Shown here: positions 1 through 5,668 of the stretch, in pieces
Numbering within the stretch: the stretch's first letter is position 1
How the letters are laid out: every line of letters begins with the position of its first letter
Assembly: GCA_021847625.1 (NCBI GenBank)
Contig: JAJZQK010000265.1
Location: 1 to 5,793 of the forward strand
Direction of reading: 5' to 3'
DNA from: Chloroflexota bacterium
Lineage (GTDB): Bacteria; Chloroflexota; FW602-bin22; JAMCYS01
DNA length: 5,793 nucleotides
Notes under the pieces: generated by a model
Seen by the model: the letters and a program-made list of their open reading frames with translations, nothing else
Told to the model about the DNA's origin: nothing
The model's database searches: none
Translations under genes and position numbers: made by a program

Positions 1-479
1 GTGACCTCGGCCGCGAGCGCCAGCCCCGCCTCCGCCAGGGTGTAGGTGACGGTAAGCCGGAAGGGGAAGGGGAACTCGGCCAGCATCGCCGGCGAAGCGG
101 CCGTGACGATGGAGGCGCTCACGTGCTCTCCCACCTCGTCACGCCAGGTCCGCGCCCCGCCCCAGGCGTAATCCCGCACGAGGCCGTGCCTGGTTATCCC
201 CGTCCGGCCCGGTCGCAGGTCATAGCGGCGGCCGCGATAAGTGAACGCGCCGCCGATGACGTCGAAGGGATAGGGGAATAGCAGAGGGTTGCCGTAGTAG
301 GCCGGGCGCGCGCGCAGAGCGTCCCAGGAGGGGGGCTCGGCCAGCACGGGCCACCACTCGCCGCCGCTGTGTACGCGAAAGGCCGTGCAGCAGAATCCCT
401 CCGCGGGCGCGAATCCCGCGGTCGCCCCCTCCCGGCTCAACCAGACCTCGGCCGGCGTTTGCTCTTGTCTTCCATCCAT
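1..479 (-). CDS. Aldose 1-epimerase (mutarotase) family protein, N-terminal part, cut by window edge
   Basis: The minus strand is open from an ATG at 479-477 to the window edge, giving 159 residues with no stop. What I see: GNPLLFPYPFDV at residues 63-74, HGLVRDYAW at 98-106 and FPFPFRLTVTYTL at 136-148, in the order and spacing typical of the galactose mutarotase-like fold (aldose 1-epimerase family). In this family the His of the HGxxRD motif (here H98) is usually an active-site residue; the partner catalytic Glu/Asp lies further C-terminal, outside the window. Family members interconvert alpha and beta anomers of hexoses or hexose phosphates in the cytoplasm; the exact sugar cannot be told. 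The start is supported by GAGGGA at 485-490, five bases before the ATG. There is no signal peptide. The gene is divergent from the small plus-strand gene at 714 and has no evident link to the acetyl-CoA operon. Family call is firm, substrate unknown. Confidence 0.85.
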   Translation of the reverse strand, partial: MDGRQEQTPAEVWLSREGATAGFAPAEGFCCTAFRVHSGGEWWPVLAEPPSWDALRARPAYYGNPLLFPYPFDVIGGAFTYRGRRYDLRPGRTGITRHGLVRDYAWGGARTWRDEVGEHVSASIVTAASPAMLAEFPFPFRLTVTYTLAEAGLALAAEV

Positions 480-536
480 TGCTGTCCCTCAAAGCTCCTT
501 TGCCGGCGCCTCTCTGCCCACCAGACGCCCAGGCCC

Positions 537-542
537 ATTATA
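537..542 (-). promoter_or_regulatory. Candidate sigma70-type -10 element upstream of the epimerase gene
   Basis: The minus strand reads TATAAT, a perfect consensus -10 hexamer, in an otherwise very G+C-rich region. It lies about 58 bases upstream of the epimerase ATG, which would give a leader of roughly 50 bases containing the ribosome binding site at 485-490. No good TTGACA-like -35 hexamer is visible 16-18 bases upstream (that stretch is G-rich), so an activator or alternative recognition would be needed. Inference from motif and position only. Confidence 0.4.
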
Positions 543-713
543 CATCCGCCGTCCTCCCTCGCGCCGGGGGGAGGCGGGAACGAGTCCTGCTTGGATGGGG
601 GTGAGACTCGGGCCCGGCGGCTGAGGCGCGCCCGCCCGGGGGGCAGCCCTCGGGCACGGCCACCGCCTGTCGGCTCGCCCGAATGGCCGATCACGAAGTT
701 GGGGGTGAGAACC

Positions 714-929
714 ATGGCCAGGCACGAATACACAATCCCGCTGCGAGGCACGGACGACTGGGACCGGGTGACGATCTTCGAGGAGGAGGACGGCTGGTAC
801 TACTCGCTACGCCAGGCGGACCCCCATGGTGAGGAGTACATCGGCGACGTCTTCGGCCCCTTCCCCACGGCGGCGGAGGCCGAACGGAAGGCCAGGGAGG
901 GCCTCATCCCGCCGCCGGACGAGGCGTAA
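714..929 (+). CDS. Small acidic hypothetical protein (71 aa)
   Basis: The product has 71 residues starting MARHEYTIPL and ending PPPDEA. I do not recognise it as a named family. The ATG at 714 is preceded by the purine-rich GGGGGTGAG at 701-709, a plausible ribosome binding site. Codon third positions are almost all G or C, as in the clear genes nearby, which supports real coding. The frame stays open upstream to 369, but that part is low-complexity Arg/Pro-rich sequence overlapping the divergent gene and its promoter region, so the later start is preferred. The predicted layout is two or three beta strands (TIFEEEDGWYYSLRQ, EYIGDVFGPF) followed by an Ala/Glu-rich helix (TAAEAERKARE), loosely like HicB-type or other small beta-beta-alpha proteins. 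No toxin-like partner is adjacent, so a toxin-antitoxin role is not claimed. There is no signal peptide or membrane segment. Its stop codon touches the edge of the palindromic repeat at 929-1128, so the C-terminus may have been shaped by that insertion. Confidence 0.65.
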   Translation: MARHEYTIPLRGTDDWDRVTIFEEEDGWYYSLRQADPHGEEYIGDVFGPFPTAAEAERKAREGLIPPPDEA

Positions 930-1128
930 TACCAATTGTGTTGAGTTCGGTCCTATTCTCGCCCGTCTTATTGCGTAGTGGCGGCCCATCCCCCTGGGCT
1001 GCGCCCAGGGACCGAGGTCTGGCCGCCACGGCCGGCAGACAGGGTCCCTGGGCCGCAGGCCCGAGGGAGACGCCTGCCGCTACGTCTTAGGCACCGACAA
1101 ATAGGACGCCGGTATTCGCAATTGGTAT
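929..1128. repeat. 200-bp palindromic MITE-like repeat element
   Basis: The ends are exact inverted repeats: ATACCAATTG at 929-938 and CAATTGGTAT at 1119-1128. Moving inwards, the two halves stay related, with imperfect matches (GTCCTATT at 950-957 against AATAGGAC at 1100-1107; GTAGTGGCGG against GTAGCGGCAGG on the other strand), so the whole element has dyad symmetry centred near 1028. Each arm also carries its own hairpin. The left one is CCCTGGGC-tgc-GCCCAGGG at 992-1010, enclosed by GTGGCGGCC (978-986) and GGCCGCCAC (1021-1029). The right one is TCCCTGGGCC-gca-GGCCCGAGGGA at 1045-1068, enclosed by GGCAG (1034-1038) and CTGCC (1074-1078). No convincing gene lies within. Length, terminal inverted repeats, lack of coding capacity and intergenic position between convergent genes fit a miniature inverted-repeat transposable element. 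TA at both outer ends would fit a TA target duplication, but is part of the repeat and so ambiguous. A structured RNA or bidirectional transcription barrier is the alternative. Confidence 0.65.
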
Positions 1129-1163
1129 AAGCTGCGCCCGGCGGCATGGTCCGGTCCACCGGG

Positions 1164-1201
1164 AATAGAAAACGGGAGGCGGCTCAGCGGCTCGCCTCCC
1201 G
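1164..1201 (-). terminator. Rho-independent terminator of the acetyl-CoA pathway operon
   Basis: On the minus strand, 23 bases after the acsE stop codon, a perfect 9-bp G+C-rich stem CGGGAGGCG / CGCCTCCCG (1193-1201 and 1173-1181) encloses an 11-base loop. It is followed at once by TTTTCTATT (1172-1164). Stem, loop and T-rich tail match an intrinsic terminator oriented for the minus-strand operon. On the plus strand no T-tract follows the stem, so it should work in one direction only. Confidence 0.85.
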
Positions 1202-1223
1202 TGCTCCCCATTCGGGGGGGCGA

Positions 1224-2141
1224 CTACACCCTCAGGAAAGAGTGGGCGTAGATGATCTTGTTGGCCAGTATCTGCCAGGTCTTGTAAACCTCGACCTGTG
1301 CCTGGTCGTTCATATCGACGACCGCCGGGTCCAGGTCCTCCATGTTCGCCACGGAGTCGTAGACGGCGCAGAGGAGCTTGCCCACCGGCGTGCTCTCGTC
1401 GCGGGTCTCCACCATCTTCGCCCAGTCCAGGAGCTCCTTGTCCAGGGGGTCGACGATGGCCGCGTTGAGGCCGGCGCCCAGGCACATCACCAGGAACACC
1501 CGGTTGATGAGCCCGCGCACCTCGTTGGGCGAGCCGTTGGAGACATTGCTCAGACCGACCAGCGTCTTCACGGGCGGATCGGACAACTGGGAGAAGATGC
1601 GCACCGCCTCGATCGTCTGCGTCACGCCCGGCTGGTCGGCGGAGACGGGCAAGGTCAGTGGATCCAGGAAGAGGCGATCCGTGCCGATGCCGGCCTCCGC
1701 GGCGGCCGCGATGAGGTCGAGGGCTACCGCCGCCCGCTCCGAAGCCTCGTTGGGAATGCCCTTGTCCGTCAGCGTCAGGGCGACAAGGTCGGCGTTGTAC
1801 TCGGCGGCCAAGCCCACCATCGCCTTCATGCGGTTGGCCTCCGCTGAGGCCGAGTTGAGCACGGCCTTCTGCTTGCACAGCCTGAGGCCCGTCTCCATCG
1901 CCACGGCGTTGGTCGTATCCAGCGACAGCGGGACCGACGTCACTTCTTGTACGGCCGGCACCAACCACTCCATGATGGAGGGGCCATGCTTCTTGGAGGG
2001 GCCAATGTTCAGGTCGATAATATCCGCCCCCGCCTCGACCTGCTGCAGGGCCATCTCCTGGACGGCCTTTGTGTCACGATTCTCGAATGCCGCCTTCACG
2101 CGGGGTGAGATGATGTGAATCCGTTCGCCTACTACCAGCAT
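1224..2141 (-). CDS. acsE: 5-methyltetrahydrofolate:corrinoid iron-sulfur protein methyltransferase AcsE
   Basis: AcsE (MeTr) transfers the methyl group of 5-methyl-tetrahydrofolate to Co(I) of the corrinoid iron-sulfur protein, the step joining the folate branch of the Wood-Ljungdahl pathway to acetyl-CoA synthase. The 305-residue protein is a pterin-binding TIM barrel. MLVVGERIH opens the barrel, DLNIGPS follows at 43-49, and the residues known from the Moorella enzyme appear at identical numbers: D75 in SLDTTN, N96 in LNSASAE and D160 in FLDPL (pterin contacts), and N199 in GLSNVSNG (hydrogen-bonded to the folate N5 and important in catalysis). The Moorella protein is about 262 residues; most of the extra length is a roughly 45-residue insertion near 243-288, between DKELLDWA and the final helix (WQILANKIIYAHSF). 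Translation starts at ATG 2141-2139, with GAGG six bases upstream and a full AGGAGG at 2155-2160. It is the last gene of the run, 30 bases after the RACo gene, and is followed by a terminator. The family call is very secure. Confidence 0.95.
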   Translation of the reverse strand: MLVVGERIHIISPRVKAAFENRDTKAVQEMALQQVEAGADIIDLNIGPSKKHGPSIMEWLVPAVQEVTSVPLSLDTTNAVAMETGLRLCKQKAVLNSASAEANRMKAMVGLAAEYNADLVALTLTDKGIPNEASERAAVALDLIAAAAEAGIGTDRLFLDPLTLPVSADQPGVTQTIEAVRIFSQLSDPPVKTLVGLSNVSNGSPNEVRGLINRVFLVMCLGAGLNAAIVDPLDKELLDWAKMVETRDESTPVGKLLCAVYDSVANMEDLDPAVVDMNDQAQVEVYKTWQILANKIIYAHSFLRV

Positions 2142-2171
2142 CTGCTGCCTCTTACCTCCTCGATCTCATTC

Positions 2172-4139
2172 CTATTCAGCGCCAGCGGGCTTCGCCGCCC
2201 GCGATCCTAGCAGAGCGTATTTGTCGCGGACCGATGGGAACGCGTCCATGTTCGTGTGGGGCAAGAAAAGGGCGGACACGTAGTGGTCCATGTACTCGGG
2301 ATGGACGCTCAGTTCCACATAGGTCATCATCTTGGCTATTTCGTCGGCGCGGCGCAGCATATCGCGGGAAAGCGACATGAGCCTGGCGCCGATCAGGGAG
2401 CTGTTGCCGAGGAACTTGATGCGATCGGTCGGCACGTCGGGCAGCAGCCCGATGTCGATGGCCTTGTCCGCCCGCAGATAGCGGCCGAACGAACCGGCGA
2501 TCAGTATCTCCTCGATGTCCGCCAGGGTGAGGTCGACCGAGCCGGCCAGCAGCTCGGCGGCGGCGTAGATGGCTCCCTTGGCCCGCAGCAGGTTGTCGAT
2601 ATCCACCTCCGTGAGGACGATGTCGCGCCCGGTGCCCGTGTTCTCCCCCCAGGCGATCACGTACTCGCCCCCGTGATCACCCTTCCGCACCCGGTCGGTC
2701 GGCAGGTCCGGATTGAACTTGCCCCTTTTGTCGACGATGCCGACCAGGAAGAGCTCGGAGAGCAGATCGATCAAGCCGCTGCCGCAGATGCCGATGGGGC
2801 GCCGGTTGGCGATGGTCAGGATCATCGGCTCCAGCGTCTCGGGGTTGATGCGCACCTGCTCGATGGCCCCCGCCGTCGCCCGCATGCCGTGTCTGACGCC
2901 CCCGCCCTCGAAGGCGGGGCCGGCCGAACAGGCACAAGCCAGCATCCAATCGGCATTGCCGATCACCATTTCGGCGTTCGTGCCGATGTCCAGGAACAGC
3001 GTCAGCTTGTCGCTGTTGAACATGCCCGAAGCCAATACGCCGGCCGTAATGTCGCCGCCGACGTAGCTCGCCACGCCAGACGAGCAGTGCACCTTCACAC
3101 CCGGCTCGAGCTCGAGCCCCACCTCCCTAGCCTCGACCCAGGGGAAGGAGTTGGCCGCCGGCGTGTAGGGGTCCAACCGGATGAACTTGGGGTCGATGCC
3201 CAGGAAGAGATGCGTCATCGTCGTGTTGCCGGCGAGCGTAACGTGGGTCACGGCCGAGGGCGCGACTTCGGTCTGCTTCAGGAGGCCCTGCATCAGGCCG
3301 TTGATCGTGCCGGCGGCCGCCTTCTGCAGGCGGGACTGCCCGTCGCCCTTGCCGGCGAAGATGATGCGCGTAATGACGTCATCACCGAAGCTGACCTGCG
3401 AATTGTAGTCGGAGGCCTGGGCGACGGTGTCGCCCGTGCGCAGGTCGACCAGCGCCACGCTGATGGTCGTCGTGCCCAGGTCGACGGCGAAGGCGTACTG
3501 GCTTTGGGAGGCATCGCCGGGCTCGACCCGCAGCACCTCCAAGCGGTCATCCGTATCCAGCACGCTGCAGGTGAGCTGCCAATCCTGCTCCCGGGCCACC
3601 GAGGGAAGGCCCTTGAGGGCCCGGTAATCCAGGTCCACCTTCTGCTTGCCCGCCAGGCGAACCAGCTCCCGGCGCAGGCGCTCCGCGTCCGGGGTGCTGT
3701 CGTCCAGGGACGGCGGGTCGGCGGCGACGAGCAGCTTCTGGGCGGGCGGGTCCAGGGTCCAGGCGGGCAGCCGCTTCTCCCAATCGTGGGCAGAGAGGGT
3801 GCTGCCGGCGGCGGGGGCCGCGGCCGCGCGGTCGAGGATGCGGCGGTCGCCCACCTGCGACTCCACCGGCACGCGGAGGACGAGGTCGCTGCGCACGGTA
3901 GATTGGCAGGCGAGCACGTAGCCCTGCGCCCGCTCTTCGTCGGTCAGCTTGCCGCTGCTCTTCTCCTCGACCCACCCCTCCTCGATGATGATTCGGCACT
4001 TGCCGCAGCTGCCGGCGCCGCCGCAACTCGCGTTGACGTGCACGTCGCCGCCCATCGCCGCCCGCAGCAGGTTGTCGCCATCGGTGACGACGACCTTGCG
4101 ATTGGACGGCAAGAACTTGATTGTATACTGCTTACTCAT
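2172..4139 (-). CDS. acsV: RACo/AcsV-type ATP-dependent reductive activator of the corrinoid iron-sulfur protein
   Basis: The protein restores the corrinoid protein to its active Co(I) state after accidental oxidation to Co(II), driving an uphill electron transfer with ATP. Its 655 residues show: an N-terminal plant-type 2Fe-2S ferredoxin domain (about 1-95) with C39, C45, C48 and C78 (C-x5-C-x2-C-x29-C); an Ala-rich linker near 104-113; a middle domain (about 117-205); and a large ASKHA-type ATPase domain from about 214. ATPase motifs are VDLGTTTISVALVD at 219-232 (phosphate loop 1), LAGNTTMTHLFLG at 302-314, FLDIGTNAEM at 382-391 (phosphate loop 2), GICGSGLIDLL at 450-460 and ILIAGSFGRYL at 545-555. 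Length and order match RACo of Carboxydothermus (about 630 residues) and AcsV of acetogens, and differ from RamA-type activators, which carry C-terminal 4Fe-4S clusters. The ATG at 4139-4137 lies 3 bases after the GNAT stop; the GGAGGG motif is 14 bases upstream, so translational coupling is likely. The neighbouring acsC and acsE genes fix CFeSP as the probable substrate. Confidence 0.93.
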   Translation of the reverse strand: MSKQYTIKFLPSNRKVVVTDGDNLLRAAMGGDVHVNASCGGAGSCGKCRIIIEEGWVEEKSSGKLTDEERAQGYVLACQSTVRSDLVLRVPVESQVGDRRILDRAAAAPAAGSTLSAHDWEKRLPAWTLDPPAQKLLVAADPPSLDDSTPDAERLRRELVRLAGKQKVDLDYRALKGLPSVAREQDWQLTCSVLDTDDRLEVLRVEPGDASQSQYAFAVDLGTTTISVALVDLRTGDTVAQASDYNSQVSFGDDVITRIIFAGKGDGQSRLQKAAAGTINGLMQGLLKQTEVAPSAVTHVTLAGNTTMTHLFLGIDPKFIRLDPYTPAANSFPWVEAREVGLELEPGVKVHCSSGVASYVGGDITAGVLASGMFNSDKLTLFLDIGTNAEMVIGNADWMLACACSAGPAFEGGGVRHGMRATAGAIEQVRINPETLEPMILTIANRRPIGICGSGLIDLLSELFLVGIVDKRGKFNPDLPTDRVRKGDHGGEYVIAWGENTGTGRDIVLTEVDIDNLLRAKGAIYAAAELLAGSVDLTLADIEEILIAGSFGRYLRADKAIDIGLLPDVPTDRIKFLGNSSLIGARLMSLSRDMLRRADEIAKMMTYVELSVHPEYMDHYVSALFLPHTNMDAFPSVRDKYALLGSRAAKPAGAE

Positions 4140-4142
4140 TCT

Positions 4143-4718
4143 CTAGAATATGTCCCTCCGCGGCACCAGCGGCAGCCTCAGGATCGCCATGTCATGGGTG
4201 ATGCCATCGGCAGTCATGAAGTAGTCCCGGTAGTGGGATTCCAGCTCGAACCCCAGCTTCTGGAAAGCCTTCACCACCTGGGTCTGCTCCACCACTACCT
4301 CTGCCAGCAGCTGCTGCAGGCCGAAGCGCTTCGCGATTTCGACCACCTCCCGCAGCATCTTCGTGCCGAGTCCCCGGTGGCGATAATCACGCGCCAGGAA
4401 GATACGCACTCGGCCGATGTGCCGTGTGGGGCCGGTGTGGAAATGCAGGCTCACGTCCCCCACCAGGCGCCCTTCGACGCAGGCCACCAGCGGGAAAACC
4501 CTGCGATAGTCGAGATTGGCCACCCACGATTGCACGAGCTCGCCGTCGCGGACGTCATCCTTGAGGTACATCACGTCCTCGTCCGAGGCCTCCTCGAAGA
4601 GGACGATGAGCTTGGCGCCGTCCTCCGGCAAAAGCGGCCGCAGGAGCACCCGCGCCCCATCCTCTAGGCGAATGACGCTGCGATACTTGGGCAGGTTCTG
4701 AAGCAGCAAAGCGCACAT
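4143..4718 (-). CDS. GNAT-family N-acetyltransferase embedded in the acetyl-CoA pathway operon
   Basis: The 191-residue protein carries the GNAT acetyl-CoA-binding fold. RVRIFLARDYRHRGLGTKML (103-121 region) is motif A, with the pyrophosphate-binding R-H-R-G-L-G loop at 113-118. Before it are an N-terminal strand-helix unit (VLLRPLLPEDGAKLIVLF, 24-41) and the central strands LVACVEGRLVGDVSLHF (77-93). After it come LLAEVVVEQTQVVKAFQKLGFE (137-158), the usual motif B helix-strand, and a C-terminal strand. It would acetylate an amine on a protein or small molecule; the acceptor cannot be read from the sequence. The domain resembles the acetyltransferase part of bacterial Pat-type lysine acetyltransferases, but there is no fused regulatory or acyl-CoA-synthetase-like domain. 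ATG 4718-4716 has GAGGAGG seven bases upstream, and the gene starts 28 bases after cooC and ends 3 bases before the RACo gene, so it is co-transcribed. Modifying CODH/ACS proteins in response to acetyl-CoA is an attractive inference, not a demonstrated role. GNAT assignment secure, function open. Confidence 0.9.
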   Translation of the reverse strand: MCALLLQNLPKYRSVIRLEDGARVLLRPLLPEDGAKLIVLFEEASDEDVMYLKDDVRDGELVQSWVANLDYRRVFPLVACVEGRLVGDVSLHFHTGPTRHIGRVRIFLARDYRHRGLGTKMLREVVEIAKRFGLQQLLAEVVVEQTQVVKAFQKLGFELESHYRDYFMTADGITHDMAILRLPLVPRRDIF

Positions 4719-4746
4719 CTGGTAGCCTCCTCTGTTGTTTGAGGTA

Positions 4747-5511
4747 CTAGCGATCCAGCAGGCGCCGCCCGATCTCCTTCACCGCGCCATAGATAGGCGA
4801 ATCGGCTGGAATTCCCACCAGGGGCTCGCCCATTGCGTCTAGGTCGGCGACACCTGGATCGACGGGTACGGTGGCGACGAGCTCGACCTTCAGATCGGCG
4901 ATGGCCGCCGATAGCTGAGGCGGCAGGTTGCCATTGACCCGATTGACGACTAGAAACCTTCGGCCCACCTTGGTCTTCAGCTCGTCAACCAGCCCCAGGA
5001 CCCGCGCCGCCGCCGTCAACCCGCGCATCGTCGGGTCAGAGACGACGACCAGGCTGTCCACGTCCTGGGTCGTGCGCCGGCTGAGATGCTCCAGACCAGC
5101 CTCATTGTCGATGAACAGATAGTCGTACGACGAGGCAATCCGATCGACGCATAAGCGCAGCATGTTGTTGGCCGCGCAGTAGCAGCCGGGGCCCTCGGGC
5201 CGGCCCATGGCCAGCAGGTCGATGCCCTCGCCCTCCACCAGCGCCTGTTCGATCTGATACTCGAGGTAGTCTTGCTTGGACACCCCGGGCTCCATGGCCC
5301 CGCGGCTGACCCGCACCGCCATCTCTTCCCGGACATCGCCCACCGTATTCTCCAGCGGCATGCCGAGGGCCTGGTTGAGATTAGAGCTAGGGTCGGCGTC
5401 GATCGCGAGTATCGGTTTGCCCGTGGTCTCGCGTATGTATCTGATGAGAAGGGCGGCAAGCGTGGTCTTGCCCGTGCCGCCTTTACCCGCTACGGCAACG
5501 CTAAACGTCAA
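4747..5511 (-). CDS. cooC: CooC/AcsF-type nickel-insertion ATPase for CODH/acetyl-CoA synthase
   Basis: This is a MinD/ParA-like SIMIBI P-loop ATPase that assists nickel delivery to carbon monoxide dehydrogenase and/or the acetyl-CoA synthase A-cluster. From the chosen TTG start it has 254 residues. It has a deviant Walker A GKGGTGKT at 9-16 with the signature first lysine (K10), switch I DADPSSN at 38-44, the metal-binding CYC motif (C110-x-C112) in GPGCYCAANN, switch II FIDNEAGLEHLSRR at 133-146, and VVNRVNG at 188-194 as a base-recognition region. The CxC pair matches that known to bind nickel at the CooC1 dimer interface. TTG 5511-5509 is favoured because CooC proteins begin only a few residues before the P-loop and AGGA sits six bases upstream. 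In-frame ATGs at 5544 and 5616 would add 11 or 35 residues of Ala/Gly/Arg-rich sequence and lack a good ribosome binding site. It lies between acsC and the GNAT gene. Whether it serves CODH (CooC) or ACS (AcsF) cannot be decided from sequence. Confidence 0.92.
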   Translation of the reverse strand: MTFSVAVAGKGGTGKTTLAALLIRYIRETTGKPILAIDADPSSNLNQALGMPLENTVGDVREEMAVRVSRGAMEPGVSKQDYLEYQIEQALVEGEGIDLLAMGRPEGPGCYCAANNMLRLCVDRIASSYDYLFIDNEAGLEHLSRRTTQDVDSLVVVSDPTMRGLTAAARVLGLVDELKTKVGRRFLVVNRVNGNLPPQLSAAIADLKVELVATVPVDPGVADLDAMGEPLVGIPADSPIYGAVKEIGRRLLDR

Positions 5512-5517
5512 GGTTGT

Positions 5518-5521
5518 TCCT
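5518..5521 (-). promoter_or_regulatory. Ribosome binding site supporting the TTG start of cooC
   Basis: The minus strand reads TAGGAACAACC followed by TTG: an AGGA core with a six-base spacer. The competing ATG at 5544 is preceded only by GGCGGCGGCCGCC, with no purine-rich Shine-Dalgarno match. This decides the start in favour of the TTG, which also fits the short N-terminus usual for CooC. Confidence 0.6.
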
Positions 5522-5668
5522 ACTCTAGGGCCTATCGCGGCCATGGCGGCCGCCGCCGGGCCAGGGCTATTTCTTTGAAAACGACCGCCGGAAGCAAATC
5601 CGCCGCGAGGGCGCACGCTTGCCCGATGGCCCTGATCGCGCGCCCCCGCAACGTCGCAGTCTGCCTAC

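Noticed and set aside
220..492. A 90-codon complete minus-strand frame inside the epimerase region.
   Set aside because: It is an out-of-frame shadow. The frame starting at 479 encodes clear aldose-epimerase motifs over the same bases and continues off the window.
369..713. An N-terminal extension of the small plus-strand protein to 186 residues.
   Set aside because: The extension is Arg/Pro/Ser-rich low complexity, overlaps the divergent epimerase gene and its promoter region, and has no ribosome binding site, while the ATG at 714 has one.
978..1080. The hairpins inside the repeat as ordinary intrinsic terminators for the plus-strand gene.
   Set aside because: No T-tract follows either hairpin on the plus strand, and both are part of the larger inverted repeat, so they are better treated as components of that element.
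929..1128. CRISPR array or direct-repeat array.
   Set aside because: The repeats are inverted, not direct, and there is no regular repeat-spacer periodicity.
1087..1968. A 293-codon minus-strand frame overlapping the AcsE gene and running into the repeat.
   Set aside because: It overlaps acsE in another frame, has a low-complexity Gly/Arg-rich translation, and crosses the operon terminator.
2172..4139. RamA-type activator of methylamine corrinoid proteins as the identity of the ASKHA protein.
   Set aside because: The cluster-binding cysteines are N-terminal in a 2Fe-2S ferredoxin pattern; RamA proteins carry C-terminal 4Fe-4S motifs, which are absent here. The acsC/acsE context also favours RACo/AcsV.
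2256..4667. An 803-codon open frame on the plus strand, antisense to the RACo and GNAT genes.
   Set aside because: It is a by-product of strong G/C bias at third codon positions in the genuine minus-strand genes. Its translation is His/Gln/Gly/Arg-rich without any recognisable domain, and it lies opposite two clearly identified proteins.
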